A DNA stretch of 64,000 bases from Dickeya poaceiphila (GTDB taxonomy: Bacteria > Pseudomonadota > Gammaproteobacteria > Enterobacterales > Enterobacteriaceae), in NCBI RefSeq assembly GCF_007858975.2, contig NZ_CP042220.2, forward strand, positions 2,604,001-2,668,000, written 5' to 3'. Numbering within the stretch: position 1 is the first letter of the stretch; the number at the start of each line of letters is the position of its first letter. The notes under the pieces are model-generated. The model saw only the letters and a list, made by a program, of their open reading frames with translations, was not told where the DNA came from and did not search any database. A program made the translations under genes and the position numbers. Shown one piece after another: positions 10,101-19,048 of the stretch.

Positions 10101-10150
10101 GCCATTCCCCCGGCGCAGACTTTAAAAAAGCCTCTTCGATTAACTTGCAT
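7103..10150 (-). CDS. fdnG: Formate dehydrogenase-N alpha subunit, molybdopterin enzyme with Cys in place of Sec
   Basis: Catalytic bis-MGD subunit oxidising formate in the periplasm. From the ATG at 10150 (AGGGAAAG ribosome site) it has 1015 residues, equal to E. coli FdnG, and starts with a Tat signal peptide (NRRGFFKVCAGG followed by a hydrophobic stretch to ALA-like EAMA). A longer frame to 10258 is not used. The [4Fe-4S] cluster motif CTYCSVGCG is present. At residue 196, where E. coli has UGA-encoded selenocysteine (RVUHGP), the codon at 9563-9565 reads TGC, giving RLCHGP. The gene can therefore be translated without the selenocysteine machinery, probably with a lower turnover number. 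Confidence 0.95.
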   Translation of the reverse strand: MQVNRRGFFKVCAGGMAGTTLAVLGFAPTEAMASVRQYKLLRSKETRNNCTYCSVGCGLLMYSLGDGAKNAKPAIFHIEGDPDHPVSRGSLCPKGAGLVDYIHSEGRLKYPQYRAPGSDKWQRISWDDAIDRIARLMKKDRDANFERVNAKGALVNRWLTTGMLCSSAASNETGILDQKFARSLGMIAIDCQARLCHGPTVAALGPTFGRGAMTNNWVDIKNANVIIVMGGNAAEAHPVGFKWAVEAKTHNDAKLIVVDPRFNRSAAVADLYAPIRAGSDAAFLLGIVNYLITHDKIHHEYVKSYTSASLIVREDFSFDEGLFSGYNSQTHQYDKSSWQYELGADGFAKRDMTLTHPRCVWNLLKKHVSRYTPEMVTSLCGTPAKAYEEICQSLASTSVPNKTATFMYALGWTHHTNGAQIIRTAAIIQLLLGNIGMAGGGINALRGHSNIQGYTDLGLLSLNLPGYMPLPSEKQGDLKTYLSQITPDALLPDQVNYWKNTPKFFISMMKSFWGDNAQASNNWGYDWLPKWDRSYDVMVQTELMLDGKMNGYIVQGFNPLAAFSNKNKATAALSKLKYMVVIDPLATETSTFWQNHGEFNDVNSAEIQTEVFRLPSSCFAEENGSIANSGRWLQWHWAAAEPPGEALHDGKILGRLMMRLRELYREEGGVCPEPVLNINWNYQDPEDPTPEEIARESNGMALADVFDDKGNLLLKKGQQLADFSQLRDDGTTASFCWIYAGSWTEAGNQMANRDNTDVGLGCTPGWAWCWPQNRRILYNRASADLQGKPWDSKRKLLEWTGQKWKGIDVPDFAATVPPGKDTMPFIMLPEGVARLFSLDKLADGPFPEHYEPIETPIGTNPLHPAVVSNPAARLFARDAKTMGKASDFPYVATTYSITELFRHWTKHARLNAIIQPEQFVEIGENLAKSKGIQAGDMVKVSCQRGYIKAKAVVTKRIRTLTVAGKAIETVGIPCHWGFEGTTRKGFLANTLTPSVGDANSQTPEYKAFLVNVEKV

Positions 10151-10217
10151 GTCTTTCCCTATCATTTTGTGTGTCTTTTTTGTTGCGGGAAATCTAACAA
10201 CACGCCGCGAGGAGATT

Positions 10218-10231
10218 TTGAGCAAAATCAA
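10218..10231 (-). promoter_or_regulatory. FNR-like box in the fdnG promoter
   Basis: On the minus strand TTGATTTTGCTCAA matches the FNR consensus TTGAT-N4-ATCAA at nine of ten defined positions. A possible -10 (TTAGAT) follows at the distance expected for a class II FNR promoter. About 35 bp further upstream a TACCCAT heptamer (10266-10272, minus strand) fits the NarL/NarP half-site TACYYMT. Anaerobic and nitrate control is known for fdnGHI in E. coli; here it is inferred. Confidence 0.6.
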
Positions 10232-10551
10232 TAATTGCAGTTTTAATAGTATATTCACCCCCTTTATGGGTATTTGCAGATGAAATTACGCTATGCAACT
10301 CAATACACAACGATAACTGTGTCTATTTAATAGACATTCCGCCACTATATTTGCCCGCGCCCTTTTCGGCATTAACGCGTCATCACTTCATGTCACTTAC
10401 CGGCCTTCACCTTAACCGGCAACACATCTGCACGAAAAATTTAACAACGCAAGGCCGCTGACGAGGGGAACGAAGAAATAACCGGATTGATGTTGCAACA
10501 TATCGACAACATCCAACAGGCGGGTAGGCAGGATATCGTGGTTAAAAGAAT

Positions 10552-10578
10552 GGGCAGGCTGAAAGACTCAGCCTGCCC
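10552..10578 (-). terminator. Rho-independent terminator after acnB
   Basis: A perfect 11-bp stem (GGGCAGGCTGA / TCAGCCTGCCC) with a 5-base loop is followed on the minus strand by ATTCTTTTAAC. It lies 65 bp beyond the stop codon of the aconitase gene and probably ends the tricarboxylate operon. Confidence 0.75.
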
Positions 10579-10642
10579 ACGAAACAACAGCGAAAATGTG
10601 CAGTCAGGACTGACCCGCATCAACAGATACGGGCCTGAAGCC

Positions 10643-13243
10643 TTAGACGGCTTGTACCGGAATTCGCTTTGTTGCCGCCGGGTCTGACGGTGCGGCAAAA
10701 TTCAAATAACGGTAAATATCCGGTGCAGACTGGGACAATATCGCCACCTGTTGCAGGTATTCCGCCGCCGTGGGCAAGCGACCCAACATAGCCGCGACCG
10801 TACTCAACTCCGCCGATGCCAGATAGACATTGGCATCAGTACCAAGACGGTGCGGGAAATTGCGGGTAGAAGTGGAGACGACATGGCTGCCTGCCTTCAC
10901 TCTGGCCTGATTACCCATGCATAACGAGCACCCGGCAGGCTCAATACGTACGCCTGACTTGATAAACTGGCTGAAATAACCCTCGTCGCTGAGTTGACGG
11001 GCATCCATACGCGTTGGCGGGGCCAGCCACAACCGGGCGGAGATATCCCCCTGATGTTGCGACATCAGCTTACCTGCGGCACGGAAATGCCCGATGTTGG
11101 TCATGCATGAACCGATAAATACCTCATCAATGCGGTTTCCTGCCACGTCGGAGAGGGTTTTCACATCATCAGGATCATTCGGGACACACAAAATCGGCTC
11201 GTTGATGGTCGCCAGATCTATCTCGATTACCGCGGCATACTCCGCATCAGCATCGGCAGTCAGTAACTGCGGGTCATCCAGCCACTGCTCCATGCGATTA
11301 ATACGGCGTTCCAGCGTTGGCGCATCCTGATATCCCTCGTCTATCATGGTACGCAGCAACGCCACATTCGAGCGCAGATAGGTTTCCACTTCTTCCTGCT
11401 CAAGCTTAATGGTACAAGCCGCCGCCGAGCGCTCTGCCGAAGCATCCGACAGTTCAAACGCCTGCTCCACGCTCAAGCCGCTCAGACCTTCAATTTCCAG
11501 AATGCGGCCAGAGAAGATGTTTTTCTTGCCCTGCTTCGCTACCGTCAGCAGCCCCTGCTGAATGGCAAAATACGGGATGGCATGGACCAGATCACGCAAC
11601 GTGATGCCTGGTTGCATTTGCCCCTTAAAGCGCACCAGCACCGACTCCGGCATATCCAGCGGCATGATGCCGGTTGCCGCAGCAAACGCCACCAGACCGG
11701 AACCGCCGGGGAAAGACAGCCCAATCGGGAAACGGGTGTGGGAGTCTGCACCTGTACCAACGGTATCCGGCACCAGCATCCGGTTGAGCCAGGAATGGAT
11801 GATGCCATCGCCTGGACGCAGCGATACCCCATTACGCTGGGTAATGAAATCCGGCAAGGTTTTGTGCAGGTTAACATCGACCGGTTTCGGGTAAGCCGAG
11901 GTATGGCAGAACGACTGCATCACCAGATCGGCGGAAAATTGCAGACAAGCCAAATCTTTCAGCTCGTCACGCGTCATGCCGCCGGTGGTATCCTGAGAAC
12001 CAACCGTCGTCATGCGCGGTTCACAGTACTGGCCCGGACGCACGCCAGCCACGCCGCACGCCTTACCCACGATTTTCTGTGCCAGCGTATAGCCGCGCGA
12101 CGACTCGGCTGGCGCTTTGGGCAGACGAAATGCCGTGCTTGCCGCCAACCCCAGTGACTGACGAGCACGCGCAGTCAGGCTGCGGCCAATAATCAGCGCA
12201 ATACGCCCACCTGCGTGCACTTCATCAAGCAGCACGTCAGTTTTCAGGGTAAAGCGGGTGATCAGGGCATTATCATCATGGCGACGCACTTCACCCTGAT
12301 AGGGATAAATATCAATCACATCGCCGGTTGCCAGTGCGGTCACATCCATTTCAATCGGCAGCGCCCCGGAGTCTTCCAGTGTATTGAAGAAAATTGGCGC
12401 GATTTTACCGGCCAGCACCACCCCGCCAGCACGCTTATTCGGTACAAACGGAATGTCCTGACCGATGTGCCACAGAATCGAGTTAGTGGCTGATTTACGC
12501 GACGAACCGGTTCCCACCACATCGCCCACATACACCAGCGGATAGCCTTGTTCTTTCAGTGCCAGCATCTGCGCCACCGGCCCAATACTGCCCGGTTTAT
12601 CCGGCGTAACACCATCGCGGGGCACGCTCAACATGCACAGTGCATGTAGCGGAATATCCGGACGCGACCAGGCTTCCGGTGCCGGTGACAGGTCATCGGT
12701 GTTGGTTTCACCCAACACTTTGAACACCGTCAGCGTGATTTTTTCCGCCAGTGCCGGACGTGAGTTAAACCACTCGGCATCAGCCCAGGATTGTAATACC
12801 CGCCGTGCAGCGGCATTTCCCTGCCCGGCTTTCTTTTCAATCTCACCAAAATAATCAAATATCAGCAGCGTATGGCTGAGCGCTTTTACCGCTTCTTCTG
12901 CTAATACATCGCTATCGAGCGCATCAATTAATGGCTGAATATTATAGCCACCCTGCATAGTCGCTAATAAACGCACAGCGGCAATCGGAGAAATTGCCGC
13001 AATAGTTATCTCGCCACGTACAACTTTCCCTAAAAATGCCGCTTTAACCTGTGCTGCATCATCCACTCCGGGGGAAATATGGTATGTCAGCAGCTCAAGC
13101 CACGCCGGAATATCAGCGGATGACTGATTTTCTGCAGCAGATAATTGTGCTACCAGCTCTGTAGCCTGCTGTGCAGTTAACGGCTTGGGCGGAATACCCA
13201 TTTCACGTCGTTCAGCAATATGGGCATTATAATTTTCTAACAT
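10643..13243 (-). CDS. Aconitate hydratase B-type, in the citrate lyase locus
   Basis: 866 residues, collinear with E. coli AcnB (865) over the whole length: N-terminal HEAT-like domain, then the swivelling domain ([20 protein letters not shown]), then the catalytic domains. The [4Fe-4S] ligands are in place (Cys in [10 protein letters not shown]; two Cys in [10 protein letters not shown]). It interconverts citrate, cis-aconitate and isocitrate. Its C-terminus and N-terminal 200 residues diverge clearly from E. coli AcnB, and it sits at the end of the citrate lyase gene string instead of beside the usual housekeeping acnB neighbours. I therefore read it as a pathway-dedicated paralogue. The start ATG has AAGGAG six bases upstream. 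Whether the genome also has a standard acnB cannot be seen. Confidence 0.9.
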   Translation of the reverse strand: MLENYNAHIAERREMGIPPKPLTAQQATELVAQLSAAENQSSADIPAWLELLTYHISPGVDDAAQVKAAFLGKVVRGEITIAAISPIAAVRLLATMQGGYNIQPLIDALDSDVLAEEAVKALSHTLLIFDYFGEIEKKAGQGNAAARRVLQSWADAEWFNSRPALAEKITLTVFKVLGETNTDDLSPAPEAWSRPDIPLHALCMLSVPRDGVTPDKPGSIGPVAQMLALKEQGYPLVYVGDVVGTGSSRKSATNSILWHIGQDIPFVPNKRAGGVVLAGKIAPIFFNTLEDSGALPIEMDVTALATGDVIDIYPYQGEVRRHDDNALITRFTLKTDVLLDEVHAGGRIALIIGRSLTARARQSLGLAASTAFRLPKAPAESSRGYTLAQKIVGKACGVAGVRPGQYCEPRMTTVGSQDTTGGMTRDELKDLACLQFSADLVMQSFCHTSAYPKPVDVNLHKTLPDFITQRNGVSLRPGDGIIHSWLNRMLVPDTVGTGADSHTRFPIGLSFPGGSGLVAFAAATGIMPLDMPESVLVRFKGQMQPGITLRDLVHAIPYFAIQQGLLTVAKQGKKNIFSGRILEIEGLSGLSVEQAFELSDASAERSAAACTIKLEQEEVETYLRSNVALLRTMIDEGYQDAPTLERRINRMEQWLDDPQLLTADADAEYAAVIEIDLATINEPILCVPNDPDDVKTLSDVAGNRIDEVFIGSCMTNIGHFRAAGKLMSQHQGDISARLWLAPPTRMDARQLSDEGYFSQFIKSGVRIEPAGCSLCMGNQARVKAGSHVVSTSTRNFPHRLGTDANVYLASAELSTVAAMLGRLPTAAEYLQQVAILSQSAPDIYRYLNFAAPSDPAATKRIPVQAV

Positions 13244-13565
13244 GACAACTCCTTACCATGGCAATGGTAATCAATGCGTAATTAACGCCAAAATAAAAAC
13301 AGGTTTTAGCTCAGAGTATTGAAATAACAATTGGCGATATCATTTTTATAATTCTCAGTCAGAGAATGCGTCCTAACCCTGGAAAATAAATAACGATCAA
13401 GCGGAGAAAGTCAGCGCCGCGATACTGGCCTGAAATAACGGCGCCTCCCTATTACGGGTGAACACCTATTACGAGTATTACGGGTTCACCCAGCCAACCA
13501 GACCCGGTTTCGGCGTCAGCCTTACCACCAAAGCCGACACCACCCGATGGTGAAGAACTTGCTGC
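13244..13565 (-). other. Gap between citX and the aconitase gene
   Basis: 322 bp without a gene. It holds an inverted repeat GGGTGAAC...GTTCACCC (13456-13463 and 13484-13491) without a T-tract, and a small palindrome TTACCAT/ATGGTAA (13253-13270) just before the aconitase ribosome site. It may hold a separate aconitase promoter or a processing site; neither is proven. Confidence 0.4.
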
Positions 13566-14096
13566 TTAGTGACCATCAAACCAGTCACGCAGCATCTCCT
13601 CGATGCGCCCGGTCACCGCCGTCAGCGTATGGCGCTGCCCACGGGAACACATATGAGCCGGCTCATCACACAGCAGACACCGCCGCGGCTCGTGCGCCAG
13701 CAACGTTCTGCTTATCGAGCCTTCCTGTGGGCAAAATACGTCAAAATCCCACAACCGGCCCAGCGGATGCTGCTCTTCCAGCGCAATCGCCGCCGCCTTC
13801 ACGCTCAGCGCATCCTTGCTCATCACCCAGAACGCTTCCGCTCCCGTCTCCTGCCAGGTCACCTCCCGCTCCAGCACCGGCCAGCCGCGGGCCACACACA
13901 GCGCATCAAACGCCCCGACGGCGACCTCCATCGCGCCACGGTAACCCGGCGCATCCTTCACCGCTCCCGGCGTCACCAGCGTCAGCGACACCAGCGTCGA
14001 CCGGTGCCGCGCCAGCAGCTGCTGCTGCCGCGCATGGCGGCGATCTTTCGCCGCCAGCACCTGCTCCAGAGTCACCGTGACCGACACCTCGCTCAC
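13566..14096 (-). CDS. citX: Apo-citrate lyase phosphoribosyl-dephospho-CoA transferase
   Basis: 176 residues, close to E. coli CitX (183). CitX transfers the 2-(5''-phosphoribosyl)-3'-dephospho-CoA prosthetic group from its triphosphate precursor onto the acyl carrier CitD. Family features are visible: the N-terminal LEQVLAAKDRRHARQQ segment and a C-terminal Cys-rich stretch RRCLLCDEPAHMCSR. The start overlaps the citF stop by 4 bp (ATGA). The partner gene citG, which makes the triphosphate precursor in E. coli and Klebsiella, is not found anywhere in this window. Confidence 0.9.
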   Translation of the reverse strand: MSEVSVTVTLEQVLAAKDRRHARQQQLLARHRSTLVSLTLVTPGAVKDAPGYRGAMEVAVGAFDALCVARGWPVLEREVTWQETGAEAFWVMSKDALSVKAAAIALEEQHPLGRLWDFDVFCPQEGSISRTLLAHEPRRCLLCDEPAHMCSRGQRHTLTAVTGRIEEMLRDWFDGH

Positions 14097-15622
14097 GCGT
14101 TGTCCTCTTTCACCTGACGCACCACGTCAATCACCGTGCCGTCCCGGTAGCGGATCACCCCAACAATCCGGTCGTGGAACTCGATCGCCTTCGGCTCGCC
14201 CACCAGCTGGATGGCCCGCTCATACAGCGCCTCCACCGGCATCACGTTCAGCCCCGCCTGCGTCAGACGCGCCGCCACCTCCGGGCGCGCCGGGTTCACC
14301 GCGATACCGTGGTCCGTCACCAGCACGTCGATGGCGCTCCCCGGCGTCACGCAGGTCGTGACCTGACGCACCACCGTCGGGATGCGGCTGCGGATCAGCG
14401 GCGCCACCACGATGGTCAGGTTCGCCGCCGTCGCCACGTCGCAGTGACCGCCCGACGCCCCGCGCATCACCCCGTCCGACCCGGTTATCACGTTCACGTT
14501 GAACTGCGTGTCGATTTCCAGCGCACTCAAAATCACCACGTCCAGCTGGTCACAGCACGCCGCCTTGGCGCTGGGGTTCGCGTACACGTTGGTCGAGATT
14601 TCCACATGCCGCGGGTTCTTCGCCAGCGACGCCGCCGCATTCGCGTCAAAGCACTGGGTGTCCAGCAGCGTCTCTATCAGCCCCTTCTCATGCAGGTCGA
14701 CGATGCTCCCGGTGATGCCCCCCAGCGCAAAGCGTGCCACCACGCCCTGCTGCTGCATCCGGTCTTCCAGAAAACGGGTGCACGCCGTCGAGGCCGCGCC
14801 CGACCCGGTCTGGATCGAAAAGCCCGCCCTGAAATACCCGGAGTGCTCGATCACGTCCGCCGCCGTCCGCGCTATCAGCAGTTCACGCGGGTTGCTGGTC
14901 ACGCGCGCCGCCCCCACGCTGATTTTCGCCGGGTCGCCCACTTCCTCCACCGGCACCACGAAATCCACCTGGTCCTGCACGATGCTCGCCGGCATGTTCG
15001 GGAACGGCACCAGACTTTCCGTCAGCAGCACCACCTTTTTCGCGTAGTGCGCATCCACCATCGCGTAACCCAGCGACCCGCAGCGCGATTTCCCCGACGT
15101 CCCGTTGGCGTTGCCGAATTCGTCGCTGCTCGGCACACCGAGAAACGCCACGTCTATCGCCAGCTCGCCGCTCTGCAGCAGGTGCACCCGCCCCCCGTGC
15201 GAGTGGATCTGCACCGGCTCGTCCATCAGCCCGTGCGAAATCGCGTCCGCCAGCTTGCCGCGCATCCCCGACGTGTAGATGCGGGTTATCACCCCGTTGC
15301 GGATATGCTCTATCAGCGGCGCGTTGCAGGTCATCAGCGAACTCGACGCCAGCGTCAGGTTTTTGAACCCCAGCCGCGCCAGCGTCTCCACCACATGGTT
15401 GATCACCTTGTCCCCTTCACGGAACGCGTGGTGGAACGATATCGTCATCCCGTCCTGCAGCCCGCTCTTGCGGATGGCCTCTTCCAGGTCGGCGCACAGC
15501 TTGCGACGGTGTTTTTCGGTGACGTCATCCAGCCACGGCGTGCGCTGGTTGGCGCTCACGAACGGCTGCAGATGACTTTTTTCCGGGTATTGCTGCTGCA
15601 ATGCTTCAATAATATTACTCAT
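14093..15622 (-). CDS. citF: Citrate lyase alpha subunit (citrate:acetyl-ACP transferase)
   Basis: 509 residues, against 510 in E. coli CitF. It exchanges the acetyl group on CitD for citrate, forming citryl-ACP. Conserved CoA-transferase-like segments are visible, e.g. GMTISFHHAFREGDKVIN near residue 60, and glycine-rich SGGHCDVATAANLTIV in the C-terminal half. It follows citE after 82 bp, the largest gap within the cit genes, and overlaps citX by 4 bp. The codon use is strongly GC-rich, producing long antisense open frames that are not genes. Confidence 0.95.
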   Translation of the reverse strand: MSNIIEALQQQYPEKSHLQPFVSANQRTPWLDDVTEKHRRKLCADLEEAIRKSGLQDGMTISFHHAFREGDKVINHVVETLARLGFKNLTLASSSLMTCNAPLIEHIRNGVITRIYTSGMRGKLADAISHGLMDEPVQIHSHGGRVHLLQSGELAIDVAFLGVPSSDEFGNANGTSGKSRCGSLGYAMVDAHYAKKVVLLTESLVPFPNMPASIVQDQVDFVVPVEEVGDPAKISVGAARVTSNPRELLIARTAADVIEHSGYFRAGFSIQTGSGAASTACTRFLEDRMQQQGVVARFALGGITGSIVDLHEKGLIETLLDTQCFDANAAASLAKNPRHVEISTNVYANPSAKAACCDQLDVVILSALEIDTQFNVNVITGSDGVMRGASGGHCDVATAANLTIVVAPLIRSRIPTVVRQVTTCVTPGSAIDVLVTDHGIAVNPARPEVAARLTQAGLNVMPVEALYERAIQLVGEPKAIEFHDRIVGVIRYRDGTVIDVVRQVKEDNA

Positions 15623-15704
15623 GTTCCAGTCCTGTCATGGCGACGGCCCGGCGTGCGTTCACGCCGCCGGCCCGCGCGGAAAACGTGCTTTACCCTGCGG
15701 CGAC

Positions 15705-16598
15705 CTACCGGCGTACGCCCGACGCCAGCGCGCGCTCCACCACCCGACGGGCGTGGTCGATTATCGGGCTGTCGATCATTTTTCCGTTCAGCGAAATCAC
15801 CCCCAGCCCGGCGCGCTCGCCCTCTTCCGCCGCCTTGATCACCAGATGGGCGTAGTCCACCTCGTCCTGGGTCGGCGCGTAGGCGTTGTGCAGCAGTTCA
15901 ATCTGCCGCGGGTTGATCAGCGACTTGCCGTTAAAGCCCAGTCCGCGGATCAGCTCCACTTCCTTCAGGAAGCCCGCCTCGTCGTTGACGTTGGAGTACA
16001 CCACGTCAAACGCATCGATACCTGCGGCGCGCGCCGCGTGCAGCACCGCGCAGCGGGCGTAGAACAGCTCGGTACCGTCACCGCGCTCGGTCTGCATGTC
16101 CATCACGTAGTCGAAGGCCGCCAGCGCAATCCCGATCATCCGCCCGGACGAACGGGCGATGGACACCGCGTTGATCACCCCGATCGCCGACTCGATGGCC
16201 GCCATGATGCGGGTGGAGCCGACTTCACGCCCGCACGCCTTTTCGATGCGCACCAGGTGGTGCTCCAGTTCATCGACATCCGCGGTGGAATCGGTTTTCG
16301 GCAGACGAATCACATCCACCCCGCCCCGCACCGCCGCTTCCAGATCCTTCAGACCGAACGGGGTGTTGAGCTGGTTGATGCGCACCACGGTTTCAATGTC
16401 CCGGTACATCGGGTGCTGCAGCGCATGGTACACCAGCAGCCGCGCGGTATCTTTCTCGCGCAGCGACACCGCATCCTCCAGGTCGAACATGATGGAGTCA
16501 GGCCGGTAGATAAAGGCGTTGGACAGCATGGCGGCATTCGCGCCCGGCAGGAACAACATGCTGCGGCGCAGTTTTTTCGGCTGAGTCGTGGCGCTCAT
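15705..16598 (-). CDS. citE: Citrate lyase beta subunit (citryl-ACP lyase)
   Basis: 297 residues (E. coli CitE 302). TIM-barrel lyase splitting citryl-ACP into acetyl-ACP and oxaloacetate. HpcH/CitE family motifs are visible: [14 protein letters not shown] at the start, [13 protein letters not shown] with the acidic metal ligand, and [13 protein letters not shown] near residue 135. The ATG overlaps the last base of the citD stop codon (TAATG), a sign of coupled translation of the lyase subunits. Confidence 0.95.
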   Translation of the reverse strand: MSATTQPKKLRRSMLFLPGANAAMLSNAFIYRPDSIMFDLEDAVSLREKDTARLLVYHALQHPMYRDIETVVRINQLNTPFGLKDLEAAVRGGVDVIRLPKTDSTADVDELEHHLVRIEKACGREVGSTRIMAAIESAIGVINAVSIARSSGRMIGIALAAFDYVMDMQTERGDGTELFYARCAVLHAARAAGIDAFDVVYSNVNDEAGFLKEVELIRGLGFNGKSLINPRQIELLHNAYAPTQDEVDYAHLVIKAAEEGERAGLGVISLNGKMIDSPIIDHARRVVERALASGVRR

Positions 16599-16888
16599 TA
16601 CAGTTTCTCCCAGTCAATCTCGTCAACACCGGCGGCCCGCAGCACCGCACTCTGTACCCGCGCGCGGATCACGCAGTCCAGCGCGCCCTTGTCGTCCACC
16701 ACGATGGTGCCGGCCTTCACCCCCAGCGCCGCCAGGGTGTCGTTCACCACCTGGGTGATTTGGGCGCCGAACTGTTTGATGACCTCGCTGTTGATCACCA
16801 CGGTCAGCTGGCCTTCCGCCGGCGCCACCTTGACCAGCAGATCACTGGATTCAAAGGTGCCCGCCAGGGCCTCCTTGATTATTTTCAT
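16598..16888 (-). CDS. citD: Citrate lyase gamma subunit (acyl carrier protein)
   Basis: 96 residues (E. coli 98). It carries the phosphoribosyl-dephospho-CoA prosthetic group on a serine; Ser14 in GTFESSDLL corresponds to the modified Ser14 of Klebsiella CitD. The conserved [17 protein letters not shown] segment near residue 65 is present. It lies between citC (32 bp upstream) and citE (1-bp overlap). Together with CitE and CitF it forms the soluble citrate lyase complex. Confidence 0.95.
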   Translation of the reverse strand: MKIIKEALAGTFESSDLLVKVAPAEGQLTVVINSEVIKQFGAQITQVVNDTLAALGVKAGTIVVDDKGALDCVIRARVQSAVLRAAGVDEIDWEKL

Positions 16889-16920
16889 GTTGTTTACCTG
16901 CCTAATACATTAAATACACA

Positions 16921-17970
16921 TCACGCGCAGGCGAGTTCGCCATAGCGCTGTAGATGCACGAACGTGGTTGCCGGGACAATCTCGCGGATGGGGTCGAACT
17001 GGCGCTGCTTCAGTAACCGGCGCACCTCGGAGGCGGAAATCGCCAGGCCGGAATGCTGACGAGTGCGCTCAATTTCCACCACCTCCAGCGCCGGGGCGGC
17101 CACCTGCGTGGCCTGCTCCAGCCAGTGGTGCATATCCTGGTTGTACCGGTTGGTCACCGGGCAGAACGGCTCGGTGCCGACAAAGCGCCGGGTGATGCCG
17201 AGCGCCGGGGCGATATACTGGCGAAAGATGATCAGATCCAGCGCCGCATGGGCCTGGGTCACCAGTGTCTCTTCCTTCAGGAAATAGCCCGGAAAGGTGG
17301 CCCTGGAGATCATGTACTCCGACCCGGCGTGCACCGTCAGGTTCGGGATATGGGCCACGCCCTGACGCACCATCTCCAGGCGCTCGGTGAACGGGAAAAA
17401 GGAGACGTCCTCCCGCACCACGAAGATATGCAGCCAGTCACAGGCGCCGGCGGCCTGCTCGGCCAGATAGCGGTGCCCCAGCGTAAACGGGTTGGCGTTC
17501 ATCACGATGGCGCCGATGTCCCGGCCCGGTCTGGCCTCGGCTGCCAGCGACTGGCAATACTGCCGGATGCCGATGGGGGTGTTCTCCATCAGCACCGCCT
17601 GGTCGTCATAGCAGGCCAGCGGGTAGAAGCCGCAGCCGCGGAACACCGCGGTGTTGCCAGGACGGGTGTAGAGAAACAGATGGAACTGGCCGCGGGCGGC
17701 GGCAAACTGCACCACCTCGTTCACCACCTTTACCCCCAGGTTCAGCTCGCGGTAGTCGGGCGCCACCGCCACACACTTGATGGTAGTGGCGCACAGCCCG
17801 GCACAGGCCACCAGCCTGCCGTTATGCCTGCCTGCCACAAAAAATTCGACATCCCTGTCCATGCCCAGCTGGCACACCGCCAGCAGGTCGGTAATCTCAG
17901 TCAGTTCAGAGGAAGGAAGGCGAACATCCAGCGTGGCAAACGTAACACTCTCATCGTCATCGGCGTACAT
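16921..17970 (-). CDS. citC: Citrate lyase acetyl-ligase
   Basis: 349 residues (E. coli CitC 352). It acetylates the thiol of the CitD prosthetic group using acetate and ATP, switching citrate lyase on. An N-terminal GNAT-like domain (roughly residues 1-140) is followed by a nucleotidyltransferase domain with the adenylate-binding motif MNANPFTLGHRYL near residue 160. Its position ahead of citDEFX matches enterobacterial cit operons. No citAB sensor-kinase genes accompany it, unlike E. coli and Klebsiella. Confidence 0.93.
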   Translation of the reverse strand: MYADDDESVTFATLDVRLPSSELTEITDLLAVCQLGMDRDVEFFVAGRHNGRLVACAGLCATTIKCVAVAPDYRELNLGVKVVNEVVQFAAARGQFHLFLYTRPGNTAVFRGCGFYPLACYDDQAVLMENTPIGIRQYCQSLAAEARPGRDIGAIVMNANPFTLGHRYLAEQAAGACDWLHIFVVREDVSFFPFTERLEMVRQGVAHIPNLTVHAGSEYMISRATFPGYFLKEETLVTQAHAALDLIIFRQYIAPALGITRRFVGTEPFCPVTNRYNQDMHHWLEQATQVAAPALEVVEIERTRQHSGLAISASEVRRLLKQRQFDPIREIVPATTFVHLQRYGELACA

Positions 17971-18032
17971 AACGGTTATCCTGCTTTTTGCTGTACCACA
18001 TCACACCTCCGGCGTACCGGAGGAGATACCCG

Positions 18033-18917
18033 TCAGTGTTCCACGGCGGCAGGAACCGCACGTGATGCTTTCACCGGCTGGGCGGCTTCACCAATGGTGT
18101 TGCGCAGGTGGCCCACGTTTTCGATTTCCACTTCAATGCTGTCGCCCGGCTTCATAAACAGCGGCGGCGTGCGTTTCTTGCCCACGCCCCCCGGCGACCC
18201 GGTAATGATGACGTCACCGGCGCTCAGCGCGGTGAAGGTGCTGATGTATTCGATCAGGTCCGCCACCTTGTGGATCATGCTGGCGGTGTTGTCGTCCTGC
18301 ACCATGTGACCGTTCAGGTAGGTGCGGATGGCCAGGGCGTGCGGGTCCGGAATTTCGTCACGGGTGGTGAGGTACGGCCCGAATGCGCCGGTCTTCTGCC
18401 AGTTCTTGCCGGCGGTAAACCAGCTGTGCTGCCAGTCACGGGCGGAGCCGTCCATGTAGCAGCTGTAACCGGCGACAAACGACAGCGCCTCGTCACGGCT
18501 GATGTTCTGACCGCTTTTGCCGATGATGACCGCCAGTTCGCCTTCATAGTCAAACTCGCTGGAGTAGTGCGGCTTGAGCACCTGGGTGCCGTGACCGGTC
18601 TGCGAGTCGGCGAAGCGCACAAACAGCGTCGGGGCCGGGTTCTGTTCATTGAATTCCTTGCGTTTGTCGGCATAGTTCATGCCGACGCACAGGATTTTGG
18701 ATGGCGCCACAATCACCGGCAGGAAGGTCACGTCGGCCACGGCCACATCCGGGGTTTCGTTCTGGAAGGCGGCGGCGTCATGGAGCGCATCGCCCGCCAG
18801 CAACGCCTTCAGGTCCGGGTAACGGTTGCCGAGGCGGCTGCCCAAATCAATCAGACCCGCAGGCGTGTGGATCCCGTAGCTGTTTTTACCGTTATAGCGG
18901 TAACTTGCAAGTTTCAT
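18033..18917 (-). CDS. Fumarylacetoacetase-fold protein, candidate oxaloacetate decarboxylase or tautomerase
   Basis: 294 residues: a short N-terminal domain, then the FAH catalytic domain with the metal ligands in FDYEGELAVII (E-x-E) and the Asp of CYMDGSARDWQ, plus the GKNWQKTGAFGPYL loop and TGSPGGVG near the C-terminus. The family includes hydrolases, 2-oxoacid decarboxylases and tautomerases; ~300-residue members such as Bacillus YisK and mitochondrial FAHD1 decarboxylate oxaloacetate. Because the gene lies immediately before citC, and citrate lyase makes oxaloacetate, decarboxylation of oxaloacetate to pyruvate is the most economical guess. AGGTG six bases before the ATG. Family sure, reaction inferred. 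Confidence 0.8.
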   Translation of the reverse strand: MKLASYRYNGKNSYGIHTPAGLIDLGSRLGNRYPDLKALLAGDALHDAAAFQNETPDVAVADVTFLPVIVAPSKILCVGMNYADKRKEFNEQNPAPTLFVRFADSQTGHGTQVLKPHYSSEFDYEGELAVIIGKSGQNISRDEALSFVAGYSCYMDGSARDWQHSWFTAGKNWQKTGAFGPYLTTRDEIPDPHALAIRTYLNGHMVQDDNTASMIHKVADLIEYISTFTALSAGDVIITGSPGGVGKKRTPPLFMKPGDSIEVEIENVGHLRNTIGEAAQPVKASRAVPAAVEH

Positions 18918-19013
18918 AACGACACCTGGTGTGAGTTCAAAACATGTTTTGTACCGGCTGAATAATCATATTCAGCGCGGTATCCCTTATTTATTTTTCA
19001 GATGTTTCATCTT

Positions 19014-19036
19014 ATCGGGTATTTTATTTACCCGAT
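19014..19036. other. Intergenic hairpin between the MFS and FAH genes
   Basis: Perfect 8-bp arms ATCGGGTA / TACCCGAT with a 7-base loop lie 13 bp after the MFS stop codon inside the operon. There is no adjacent T-tract on the minus strand, so an mRNA processing or stability element, or partial attenuator, is more likely than a full terminator. Confidence 0.5.
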
Positions 19037-19048
19037 TTATTCATCCGA

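Noticed and set aside
10151-10258. 36-codon N-terminal extension of FdnG
   Set aside because: The shorter start gives a clean Tat signal, a good ribosome site and the same length as E. coli FdnG; the extension covers the promoter region and FNR site.
14174-15838. 554-codon plus-strand open frame opposite citF
   Set aside because: It is antisense to citF, rich in Arg/His/Pro, lacks any recognisable domain and follows from the GC-rich third positions of citF.
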